The position numbers and the translations under genes were made by a program. From Saprospiraceae bacterium (GTDB lineage: Bacteria; Bacteroidota; Bacteroidia; Chitinophagales; Saprospiraceae): a DNA stretch of 7,604 nt. Position 1 is the stretch's first letter, and the number at the start of each line of letters is the position of its first letter. The notes under the pieces were generated by a model. The model was not told the DNA's origin. It searched no databases and saw only the letters and a program-made list of their open reading frames with translations. The stretch spans positions 1 through 7,604 of the forward strand of contig JALVEF010000452.1 in NCBI GenBank assembly GCA_027031185.1, given 5' to 3'. Positions 1 through 7,103 of the stretch are shown here, piece by piece.

Positions 1-1
1 G

Positions 2-84
2 TTCGGCAGGCTCACCATAGCACTCAGTGCAGCGCTCACTTCGACGAGCTCAGTGACCACAGTGACCACGTTTCGACTAGCTCA
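2..84. repeat. Three copies of a 13-bp TTCGRCnAGCTCA-type intergenic repeat
   Basis: Three near-identical 13-mers lie at 2-14 (TTCGGCAGGCTCA), 40-52 (TTCGACGAGCTCA) and 72-84 (TTCGACTAGCTCA). The second is followed by a tandem CAGTGACCA doublet at 51-59 and 60-68. No coding sequence is supported here. The pattern resembles short dispersed intergenic repeats of bacterial genomes, in which TTCGAC-x-x-GCTCA words recur. That resemblance is from general knowledge, and whether this copy is part of a genome-wide family cannot be seen in the window. The array runs to the left edge, so its full extent is unknown. Confidence 0.55.
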
Positions 85-226
85 GGGATTCCCCTTCTAA
101 AATCTCAAATCGGTGTTCCTTGTTCGATATTCAATCGTCCCAAAACAAATCGCTTTGAGTATAAGACAAAGCCGGGCGACAGCACCGTGCTCCTGCGGGA
201 GATTAAAGCCGGGACGATAACGCCGG
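85..226. other. Intergenic spacer downstream of the response regulator
   Basis: I see no gene in this stretch. It contains a short direct repeat, AAAGCCGGG, at 168-176 and 205-213, each copy followed by a CGA-containing sequence. There is no convincing hairpin with a T-tract that would serve as an intrinsic terminator for the minus-strand regulator gene ending at 227. The best inverted repeat, AGCA/TGCT around 181-191, has only four base pairs. Confidence 0.4.
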
Positions 227-982
227 TCACTTCAATAACTCCATCAATTTCGACTTGGCCGCACGGGAGACAGGGACTTGCAGGCCTCTTTCCAGGATGA
301 GGTAGCCCCCCTGCCCTTTGACATATTTTTTGATATAGTCCAGATTGACCAAATAGGACTGATGCGTACGGAAGAAATTGAGTCCATGGACAAGTTCTTC
401 GACCTGTTTGAGTGTCCGGGTAAGCATGACCACATTGCCGTCCTTCAAAAATATTTTGGAATAATTGCTGTCCGCTTTGGCATATAATATTTGGTCAATT
501 TTTATGAATTCAAGGCCTTCGGGGGTAGGGAGAGAGATATGGCGCACCCGCCGGGAGCCGGCATCTTCCAGGCGCCGTATGGTGTGGAGGATATCATCCA
601 GTACGTTGGGGGTCAGGGGCTTGCGCTGCTGTTTGACCTTTTGTACTGCCAGAATCAGCTTGTCTTTTTCAATGGGCTTCATCAAATAATCCACGGCATT
701 GACTTCAAAGGCACGCAAGGCAAACTCGTCATACGCCGTCACGAAGACGACAGAAAAAGAAAACGTCCCCAGAGCCTGGAGCATTTCGAAGCCATTCATC
801 CAGGGCATCTTAATGTCCAGAAAGACCAGGTCGGGATTCAGTTTTTGAATTGCTTCAATCCCTTCCTTGGCACTCGTACATTTGGCGAGTACGTCCACTT
901 CCGGGCAGTAAGCGTTAAGTTCAACGGCCAAAGACTCGACCGCCGATGCCTCATCATCAATCAGAATTGCTCGTAGTTTCAT
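227..982 (-). CDS. LytTR-family response regulator (LytR/AlgR type)
   Basis: A 251-residue DNA-binding response regulator and cytoplasmic transcription factor of a two-component system. The N-terminal receiver domain (about 1-120) has the acidic pair D9/D10, the phospho-acceptor D56 in the LDIKMP motif, T82 and the conserved K102-P103. A linker leads to a LytTR DNA-binding domain from about 148 to 247, with the typical YAKADSNYSKIF and FFRTHQSYLVNL segments. Length and order match the family. The ATG at 982 lies inside the 3' end of the kinase gene (26-nt overlap, 957-982), so the pair is translationally coupled and D56 is expected to receive phosphate from that kinase. All key receiver residues are present. 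The target genes are not shown by the sequence. The adjacent redox operon is a candidate by position only. Confidence 0.95.
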   Translation of the reverse strand: MKLRAILIDDEASAVESLAVELNAYCPEVDVLAKCTSAKEGIEAIQKLNPDLVFLDIKMPWMNGFEMLQALGTFSFSVVFVTAYDEFALRAFEVNAVDYLMKPIEKDKLILAVQKVKQQRKPLTPNVLDDILHTIRRLEDAGSRRVRHISLPTPEGLEFIKIDQILYAKADSNYSKIFLKDGNVVMLTRTLKQVEELVHGLNFFRTHQSYLVNLDYIKKYVKGQGGYLILERGLQVPVSRAAKSKLMELLK

Positions 983-3062
983 CTTCGGGTTGTTTAGGTT
1001 TGCCTTTATGCGGGCAAGATATACTAATTTCTACTCTGGTACCTGTATTTTCCTTGTCGGGATACAAATCCATAATGCGCACGGTAATCCCGCGGTTAAA
1101 CATCAAGTTGTGTAAATCAATACGGCGGCGGGTAATGCCCATTCCCATGGACTTGTGCTTACGTACCGCAGACTTTTGAAGCTCGGCAGCACGTCGCCGA
1201 CCGATCCCGGAGTCTTCGATGATGATTTGGATACAACCCGTCTCCGGATGGCGGACTACTTCGATTTGCAACACACCCTTTTCTTCCAGGTGCAGCAGGC
1301 CGTGCCAGATGGCATTTTCAACAAACGGCTGCAGAATAAGCGGCGGCACCTGCAATTGCTCCAGAGACACATCACCGACGCGGTTGAAAAAGACAAAGTC
1401 AAAACGCTCAGGAAAGCGCTTTTGCTCCAGCTTGATATAGAGCAGGATGGTGGCCAGCTCTTCTTTGAGAGAAATTTGGGCTTTTGAGGCATTATTCAGA
1501 ATGGAGCGGATGAGTTGCGAAAAGTTGGTCAGATATTCGGCCGATTCCAGCGGCCCTTTACTAAGTATATAGCTTTTGATAGAGTTCAGTGTGTTGAAAA
1601 TAAAGTGCGGATTCATCTGTGCACGCAAGGCACTTAGCTCCATCACCGCCAGCTCTCGTTCCAGCCGGACGTTTTTCATCTCCGCCTTTTCTTTTTCCAG
1701 CTCCAGCTGTTGGTGGCGTTTTTCCAGTTCCTGGTGTTTGACCCGCTCCTGTAGTTGGATATTCATTTCACTTTGGAGCCTTTCATTCTCGGTCAGTTGT
1801 TCGATTAGCATCTTTTGCGAATATAAGCGCTCCTGCTCCTTGTCCTTGATGCGTCTGGCAATAGCAATACTAAAAAAACCGATTTCCAACACCAGTGCGA
1901 TCATTGTATACACCACGGGAATCTCCCAAAACGTCCCTATATCACTGAGCACAATACTCATGACCAAGCTGATCAGGCTGCCCAGTATCAAAATCGCCGT
2001 GCCCACCAAAATGATATGACTATACGGTATGGATTTGCGCCAAATGATAAACAAAAAAGCCACAGACGGTATGATCCAAAGCAAACGTACCGCAAGATAT
2101 ATTTGCCTTGCCAGTGCATATTGTCCCATCACCAAACCCAACACCAAGTCCCCTATCACCCAAAACAACAACACCATCGAAAATCTGTCATATACATACT
2201 TGACACGCGGGGCTGTATGCTTTAAATCCAGAAATTCCCGTATAAAATAATAGTACAACACATTGACTATCAAGCCAAACGGATGCTTGAGCACCCAATA
2301 ATAATCGAAATCACCACTCAGCCACATGGCCACATTTCCTATGGCTTCGAAGCCACTCAGCGCATACACGGCCATACCTCCCAGATACCCGGAATAATAC
2401 AAGTACAAGGGATCCCGCAGCTGCATATACTGCAGCAGCATAAACAAAAACATAAACACCAACACGGCAAAAAACGCCGCACTAAACAGCGCAAACTTAT
2501 AGTCCACGTCCGTAACCGGCCGCCCCAGCAAGCGACCGGTCATATAATGTCGCTCCCCTATCGTAAACCGAAGATTGTGATTATCACGATACTTCAAAAA
2601 GAAAAACAACCGCCCTTGTACCACCTTCTTCTCTCCCGGGGCCAGCCGGATAGCAAACGCACTGGTCAAGTAGCGCACAGGCCGGCGATCCGGGCGAGCT
2701 TGAAACCCCCCAATCTGCCGCTCATCGCCTACCATCACCTCAATGATATCCGCCAGCGGCACATGCAGAAGCAAATCCATGCTGTCCGCCGTACGATTGA
2801 CTACTCCAAAGCGAAAAAACACATTCAGCTTATTGGGCGCCACGCTGTCCAGCAAAGCCCCGAAATGCGTCCCCGGCACCCGCATACCATCCGGCAAAGC
2901 CATATCGGCAGGCAGTTTGCGCCCATTCCGGGCCCATAGCCACACATGAGGCGAAATGTCTATCCGCCCCTTAGGCAGACTGTCAAACACCACATCCTGC
3001 GCCTGTCCGGCCACAGCCAAAAACAAAAAGACCACCATGCTATATATGTGGCGGAACCCCAT
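957..3062 (-). CDS. 7TMR-DISM sensor histidine kinase (LytS/His_kinase family)
   Basis: A membrane sensor kinase of 701 residues from the chosen start. An in-frame ATG lies upstream at 3128, but starting at 3062 places a clean signal peptide (MGFRHIYSMVVFLFLAVAGQA) at the N terminus. A soluble extracytoplasmic domain of the 7TMR-DISMED2 type follows (about 32-175). Seven hydrophobic segments of the 7TMR-DISM membrane domain run from about 188 to 400. A long charged coiled coil (about 402-478) leads to the kinase core. The phospho-acceptor H486 lies in QMNPHFIFNTLNS. The ATPase shows N583 in FVENAIWHG, D617 in EDSGIG, and the glycine-rich SMGMGI near 640. These are hallmarks of the His_kinase (PF06580) class that pairs with LytTR regulators, as the next gene does. 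DISM receptors are thought to bind small extracellular ligands, possibly carbohydrates; the ligand here is unknown. The gene starts 123 bp after the peroxidase gene on the same strand. Confidence 0.93.
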   Translation of the reverse strand: MGFRHIYSMVVFLFLAVAGQAQDVVFDSLPKGRIDISPHVWLWARNGRKLPADMALPDGMRVPGTHFGALLDSVAPNKLNVFFRFGVVNRTADSMDLLLHVPLADIIEVMVGDERQIGGFQARPDRRPVRYLTSAFAIRLAPGEKKVVQGRLFFFLKYRDNHNLRFTIGERHYMTGRLLGRPVTDVDYKFALFSAAFFAVLVFMFLFMLLQYMQLRDPLYLYYSGYLGGMAVYALSGFEAIGNVAMWLSGDFDYYWVLKHPFGLIVNVLYYYFIREFLDLKHTAPRVKYVYDRFSMVLLFWVIGDLVLGLVMGQYALARQIYLAVRLLWIIPSVAFLFIIWRKSIPYSHIILVGTAILILGSLISLVMSIVLSDIGTFWEIPVVYTMIALVLEIGFFSIAIARRIKDKEQERLYSQKMLIEQLTENERLQSEMNIQLQERVKHQELEKRHQQLELEKEKAEMKNVRLERELAVMELSALRAQMNPHFIFNTLNSIKSYILSKGPLESAEYLTNFSQLIRSILNNASKAQISLKEELATILLYIKLEQKRFPERFDFVFFNRVGDVSLEQLQVPPLILQPFVENAIWHGLLHLEEKGVLQIEVVRHPETGCIQIIIEDSGIGRRRAAELQKSAVRKHKSMGMGITRRRIDLHNLMFNRGITVRIMDLYPDKENTGTRVEISISCPHKGKPKQPEDETTSNSD

Positions 3063-3185
3063 CTGATGAGTAGTATTATGGGCGGAAGATACTCCTTTGC
3101 AGCCTATCAGCCAACCACCATTGAGCATTCAGCCGAGATTATAGAGTATCCGGCTATAACAATGCAGTATTTGGTATTTGAAACC

Positions 3186-4229
3186 TTACCCGCCCAAAGC
3201 ACCCCGGTCTCGCAATAACCGGCCGTTTTCATCCACTGAAAGGCTATCCGATGGCACCGATGCTGCTTCCAAAAATCGCCGTATAAGACGCACCTCCTTA
3301 CCGGACAGCTCCATCCCCACTTGCAACCGCCCCATTATCCGGATCGCGTCTTCCAGACGCGATACACTCCCATCGTGGAAATACGGCGCCGTATGCACGA
3401 TATTGCGCAGCGACGGCACCTTATACACATCCCGGTCCTGCTCTAATCCTGTGACCGCCATCCGCCCGCTGTCTTGCACCACATGGCCCAGCTGCCGCCG
3501 ATAATCATCAAAAATCCCGAATTTCTGATACAGAGCACCACCCATCGCCGTCCCGCTGTGACACGGAATACAGCCCTTGTCCAACATTATGCGGAGCCCC
3601 GCTTTTTCATCCGGCCCCAAAGCATCCAAATCTCCCCGCAAATAGGCATCCAGCCGCGTCTCCGTCACCAGACTGCGCTCATACGCCGCAATGGCATTCG
3701 CCAGCCGGCTATAAGTCACAACACTATCACCAAACACACGCAAAAAATGCCGCCGATAGGATACCGAACGACGCAAGCGGGATACGGCCCTATTCGTATC
3801 AGGAAGTCCCATCTCATTGGGATTGGTCAGCGGCCCGGTGACCTGGTGCTCCAGGTCCTTGGCGCGCCCATCCCAAAACTGCGCCAGGTAATACCCGCTA
3901 AAAAACGTCGTCGGTGCATTGCGCGTCCCGCGGCGACCCATAATCCCCTCACTGACCGGTTTGCCATCCACGCCATAGTGAGCCACCGGATGGCACGTCG
4001 CACAACTGACCGTCGAATCCAACGACAAAGCTTTCTCTTCATACAGGCGGGCACCCAGCCGCTCCATAGCCGTATCTCTTAACGAGTCGGTGGCCGGCAG
4101 CGGAAACAGATATGTACGCGCCTGTTCGTAGAGCCGTTGCTCCTCCCCGACTGCCTCATCACGACCGCCGCGGGTGCATGCGGACAAGGCCAATACCCAC
4201 AGGGCCGCATACCATAGCATCTTCCTCAT
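3186..4229 (-). CDS. Di-haem cytochrome c peroxidase lipoprotein (CCP/MauG superfamily)
   Basis: A 347-residue envelope enzyme of the family that reduces hydrogen peroxide to water with electrons from small donors. The start at 4229 overlaps the upstream stop as ATGA and gives a lipoprotein signal ending in ALSAC (C18), better than the ATG at 4262. Two c-type haem motifs, CATCH (76-80) and CIPCH (220-224), define the two domains. The inter-haem Trp is in QFWDGRAKDL (W119). Q129 and E139 match the catalytic-loop Gln and Glu of bacterial CCPs. M299 in the IMG motif matches the Met ligand of the high-potential haem, where MauG has Tyr, so the protein is CCP-like in this respect. The distal His of classical CCPs (H71 in Pseudomonas numbering, from memory) aligns with I96, so that ligand seems absent. 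It is the last gene of the amine-oxidase-like operon. A role in peroxide removal or in oxidising the partner protein is inference. Confidence 0.92.
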   Translation of the reverse strand: MRKMLWYAALWVLALSACTRGGRDEAVGEEQRLYEQARTYLFPLPATDSLRDTAMERLGARLYEEKALSLDSTVSCATCHPVAHYGVDGKPVSEGIMGRRGTRNAPTTFFSGYYLAQFWDGRAKDLEHQVTGPLTNPNEMGLPDTNRAVSRLRRSVSYRRHFLRVFGDSVVTYSRLANAIAAYERSLVTETRLDAYLRGDLDALGPDEKAGLRIMLDKGCIPCHSGTAMGGALYQKFGIFDDYRRQLGHVVQDSGRMAVTGLEQDRDVYKVPSLRNIVHTAPYFHDGSVSRLEDAIRIMGRLQVGMELSGKEVRLIRRFLEAASVPSDSLSVDENGRLLRDRGALGG

Positions 4230-5200
4230 TCCTGCTGGGATTGGACATCCACGAATTCCCACTTGTCCCCCTCCGCCCGGTACCGGAGCAAATATATATT
4301 GCGCTGCGGATCACTGGCCGCCATCAGCGAGAAGTTAAATTCAATTCCCTTCACTATCATCCGTCCGTCCCGCGTAAACCGTATCCGGTGTGCATTGTCA
4401 TAACTTCCATCCCGGAAGGCGGCAAGCGAGAACTCAAACTTCGGTTTGCGTCCCCGAAAGCCGCCCGACTCTTTTAGGCCGATGGAAAAGACCTCCGGCG
4501 AGCGCGCATGCCCCAGGTACAGGCGCTTGCCCGCGCGCATGCGATACAGACCCAGTCCCAATGCATCAAAATGGTCCAAACGATGCAAGATGCGCTTGGT
4601 TTTCAGGTCAATATGATAGATCCGCCCGCGTTCGTGGTTCGCATCCGAGCCGGCCACGGAGGCCACATAGAGCGTGTGAGTCGTACAGTCATAAGCCAAG
4701 CCCGTCACTCCATACGCATTGTCCTCTGTCGCGGGAGCCGGCGAGGGCAGCGTCATCCAGTCTTCCAATTGACCTGAAGCCGGGTCCAGGCGCAAGATGC
4801 GGTTGAAATAGCCCGGCTCGTGCCCGCCCAAATTGACAAAAGGTATCGGTGCCGTATAGATGACACCATCCTTGTCCAATGCGTAAGGCCCGAGATAGCC
4901 AAATTGTTTCCAATTGTCCAATTGCAGCACGCGTCCCCCTTTGCGCGCCTCCATCAGCCGAAGACCCGGCCCGTCATTCTGACGCGTATCAATGAGTAGC
5001 GGCGGATGCATCCCGTATTTGAGCGCAAAAGCAGGATTGGCGCCGCATAAATCCAGCGGCCCCGGATGCGCCATCTCCCCGTTCGGGGGACGATGGCGGT
5101 ATTTCCACAGGCCCACACCGGCTATCAACAGCACCAGAATCAAGACAAACCACCTGGCCATACTTCCTTCTGTAGAAGTCCGTTTTGTGTTTTTCACCAT
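4226..5200 (-). CDS. Membrane-anchored beta-propeller-like protein of unknown function
   Basis: About 324 residues from the ATG at 5200, which follows the upstream TGA after a single base (TGACATG), suggesting translational coupling. An alternative ATG at 5161 has a purine-rich AGAAGGA just before it and is also possible. One hydrophobic segment (about 17-32, WFVLILVLLIAGVGLW) flanked by basic residues should anchor the protein with the rest in the periplasm. The soluble part has recurring short beta-strand motifs with a propeller look, for example GPYALDKDGVIYTAP, NRILRLDPASGQLEDW, VTGLAYDCTTHTLYVA, GRIYHIDLKTKRIL and IRFTRDGRMIVKG, reminiscent of SMP-30/YncE/NHL-like proteins. I cannot assign a named family or enzymatic residues. 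The gene lies between the amine-oxidase-like and peroxidase genes, and its 3' end overlaps the latter. A structural partner or sensor of the system is inference. Confidence 0.7.
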   Translation of the reverse strand: MVKNTKRTSTEGSMARWFVLILVLLIAGVGLWKYRHRPPNGEMAHPGPLDLCGANPAFALKYGMHPPLLIDTRQNDGPGLRLMEARKGGRVLQLDNWKQFGYLGPYALDKDGVIYTAPIPFVNLGGHEPGYFNRILRLDPASGQLEDWMTLPSPAPATEDNAYGVTGLAYDCTTHTLYVASVAGSDANHERGRIYHIDLKTKRILHRLDHFDALGLGLYRMRAGKRLYLGHARSPEVFSIGLKESGGFRGRKPKFEFSLAAFRDGSYDNAHRIRFTRDGRMIVKGIEFNFSLMAASDPQRNIYLLRYRAEGDKWEFVDVQSQQE

Positions 5201-5201
5201 G

Positions 5202-6938
5202 TCAATGGCCGTTTTGAAAAGGAACAAAGAGCGGGCCGACAGTGCCCGGGTAAGTATGAAAGGCCTCATACCCGTCCTTCACATAAGAGCGCACCCAGCA
5301 GTATTCCGCTCCGGGCCGGTCGCTGTTCTTCATCTGCGGCACATACCAAAAGACGACACCGCCGTCCAGCGACTCGCCATCCGCGATAAAGCGCTCCGGC
5401 CCTTGTTCATAAGTCGTGTTGCAGCACGGCCCGAATGTCGGCTGATTGCTCCGGCCCTCATCGCGATCCGCATGTGCGCGCACAAAATAAGAATAAGCAT
5501 GGTCCCCGCGTCCGCCGGGTGTCAGCTGTCCCCGGTCCGGCACAATCAAAAAGCCGTTTCCGTCCTCACCTGTCATCCGGAAAAGAGCCGACTCGCGCGA
5601 GTATGCAGTGCCTTTGTCCTGCAAATGCCAAAACTCGCGCCCTTTCGGGCGCCAGCCCGACCCATTCCATACTTCCACACGGGTACGTCCGTGCAGTGCC
5701 GGTTCAATACGGAATACCGGCCGGTACCAACCATTGTTGCTGCAGCCCAAGCCCAAATTCACACCCGCAATGCGAAAACTACCATCGTTATAAAATTCAA
5801 ACAAGTTTTGGTAGCGATAATTGCAGCCCTTCGGCCACACCGGGCTCCGGTAATCCTGTACAAAACGATAGCCCACCTGCTGTCCGTCCCGCACAATGGG
5901 CGTGATTTCGGGCAGCTCAAAAGCGACCACCGCCGCCGCGCTAAACACGGGACAGCCCATCGCGTCCGAATAGCCAAAGTCCTTGCGATCCGGATAACTG
6001 ACATGCCAGTCCAGTATCTTGGCCGAGCGCAGCACTTTCCGGCCCTGATAGCGCACATCCAAGAGCTCGATACCGTCCGACTTGGTCAGCCGGTAATGTA
6101 TCACCCAATCACCCAGGCTGTCCGTCTGAATCTGATCACACGTGGCGCCAACCACCGCGTTTTGCAAGCTACGTTCCGTCACGATTTGGGGCCGCTGTGG
6201 GTCCCACCGCGGCATCAGCCGATAGCCGATGACATCCAGTTCCGTCATATCCACCAAAACCCACAGCGACCTGTCGCCCTTGCGGGGCGTCACCACCACC
6301 GCATAACAAAGATGGCGGCTCCGCTCACACTTGCTCACACGCACCAACACATCCGAACCGCCGAGCCCGTCCCACACCTCACGCACGCGCGGGTGCGCAT
6401 ACGCGATGGCACGCGCGATCCGTGCGAAGTCCCGACGCATAGCAGGCTGTGCCCCGGGATAGGTCTTTACATCTGCCAGACTTCGCCGGGCACGATCCAC
6501 AAATGCCTTTATCAGGCTGTTGTAATAATAGTTGTAAATCTCCACCAGCGCATAGTCTCCGCGAAGATTCGCCTTGCGCAACTCAGCAGGGCGGGCCGGC
6601 CGCACATCCGTCACCGCGCACAAGACCGCCTCCCCCGTCTTCCGGCGGTGACACAGCCGGCGCACACGATCGGAAGCCAGCGCGATATCTTGCGCAAAAA
6701 CCAAAGCCGGATGAGCCGCATCATCGCGGGATAGCGACAGCACCGGCGGATCCTTTTGCAGTACCTTTTGTATCCGCTCACGAAGCGCAACCCGCGCCGC
6801 AATACTATCAGGCGCTGCAAGCTGCCCCCGGCGAAACAAAACAGCCTCCGGAAAGCTACCCACCGGTCGTTCCGGTCCCTTACAAGCTGAAATCGCCCCT
6901 ACCAACAGGAATGCATACCAAGCCAATTGCCGCCGCAT
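5202..6938 (-). CDS. Copper-amine-oxidase-fold lipoprotein lacking the copper histidines
   Basis: A 578-residue lipoprotein. The start at 6938 gives a basic n-region and a lipobox GAISAC (C19); the ATG at 6980 adds 14 residues before it. An N3-like region shows PGAQPAMRRDFARI followed by HPRVREVW, close to the GVQP...DPRV pattern of copper amine oxidases. The catalytic domain begins near GDWVIHYRLTKSDGIELLDV and VRYQGRKVLRSA. The topaquinone site reads N373-Y374-R375-Y376 with FEFYNDGSF after it, in exact register with NYDYGFYWYLYLDGTI of the Arthrobacter enzyme, except that the D/E after Tyr is Arg. The copper ligands are not seen: the H-x-H region reads N-N-G-W-Y (401-405) before FRIEP, and the third His falls on N538 in MKNSDRPG. 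D317 in YPDRKDF may match the catalytic Asp, but the alignment there is gapped. There are eleven cysteines besides C19. It is the first gene of the operon. Activity is unknown; the fold assignment is firm, the copper chemistry doubtful. Confidence 0.85.
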   Translation of the reverse strand: MRRQLAWYAFLLVGAISACKGPERPVGSFPEAVLFRRGQLAAPDSIAARVALRERIQKVLQKDPPVLSLSRDDAAHPALVFAQDIALASDRVRRLCHRRKTGEAVLCAVTDVRPARPAELRKANLRGDYALVEIYNYYYNSLIKAFVDRARRSLADVKTYPGAQPAMRRDFARIARAIAYAHPRVREVWDGLGGSDVLVRVSKCERSRHLCYAVVVTPRKGDRSLWVLVDMTELDVIGYRLMPRWDPQRPQIVTERSLQNAVVGATCDQIQTDSLGDWVIHYRLTKSDGIELLDVRYQGRKVLRSAKILDWHVSYPDRKDFGYSDAMGCPVFSAAAVVAFELPEITPIVRDGQQVGYRFVQDYRSPVWPKGCNYRYQNLFEFYNDGSFRIAGVNLGLGCSNNGWYRPVFRIEPALHGRTRVEVWNGSGWRPKGREFWHLQDKGTAYSRESALFRMTGEDGNGFLIVPDRGQLTPGGRGDHAYSYFVRAHADRDEGRSNQPTFGPCCNTTYEQGPERFIADGESLDGGVVFWYVPQMKNSDRPGAEYCWVRSYVKDGYEAFHTYPGTVGPLFVPFQNGH

Positions 6939-7103
6939 ATCTCTCTCATTAACAGCAGCAAATATATGAACAATTGCCAACTAACTCCTTTGGGCAGTCT
7001 CCCTGCCAAGCCCATATTCACCCAACAAATCCATTACAAGCCCGTTTCATTGAACCAAATGCGATTGGCAGCGTTTTGCAGCGTGAGTAAAAAAAATTGA
7101 ACA
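6939..7103. promoter_or_regulatory. Divergent intergenic region between redox operon and thioredoxin
   Basis: This 165-bp gap separates the leftward operon from rightward thioredoxin, so both promoters should lie here. Besides the candidate -7 element, it holds an inverted repeat, TGGGC at 6991-6995 with GCCCA at 7010-7014. Inside this sits an alternative hairpin, GGCAG (6993-6997) with CTGCC (7003-7007). The repeat could be an operator or chance. The thioredoxin start is preceded by an A-run (AAAAAAATTGAACA), a leader common in Bacteroidota where Shine-Dalgarno motifs are weak. Confidence 0.45.
6959..6966 (-). promoter_or_regulatory. Candidate Bacteroidota -7 promoter element for the redox operon
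   Basis: On the minus strand the sequence reads TATATTTG, matching the TAnnTTTG -7 consensus of Bacteroidota primary sigma factor promoters. It lies 20 bp upstream of the ATG at 6938, giving a short leader, and it would exclude the alternative start at 6980. I do not find a clear TTTG -33 element at the expected distance, so the call is moderate. Confidence 0.45.

Noticed and set aside
181..191. AGCACCGTGCT as a terminator hairpin after the response regulator
   Set aside because: Only four base pairs with a three-base loop and no T-run on the relevant strand.
2283..2939. Plus-strand open frame of 218 codons opposite the sensor kinase
   Set aside because: Antisense to the membrane and sensor domains of the kinase; the Gln/His-rich product has no domain features.
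3131..3155. Inverted repeat AGCCG/CGGCT with a TATAAT word in the loop, between the peroxidase and kinase genes
   Set aside because: No T-tract follows on the minus strand, so it is a poor terminator. The TATAAT has no properly spaced -35 and is not the Bacteroidota type.
3474..4082. Plus-strand open frame of 202 codons opposite the cytochrome c peroxidase
   Set aside because: It is antisense to conserved haem-binding domains and the translation looks like a shadow of that gene.
3186..4229. Calling the di-haem protein MauG
   Set aside because: It keeps Met (M299) at the haem ligand position where MauG has Tyr, and no mau structural genes are present, so the broader CCP-family name is safer.
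4992..6734. Plus-strand open frame of 580 codons antisense to the amine-oxidase-like and propeller genes
   Set aside because: It lies wholly opposite two well-supported genes, has a low-complexity His/Arg/Pro-rich product with no recognisable domain, and is explained by the codon bias of the GC-rich minus-strand genes.
6965..6995. Two GTT-containing words on the minus strand resembling LytTR half-sites
   Set aside because: Their spacing (about 10 bp start to start) and match to the consensus are not right for a typical LytTR operator.
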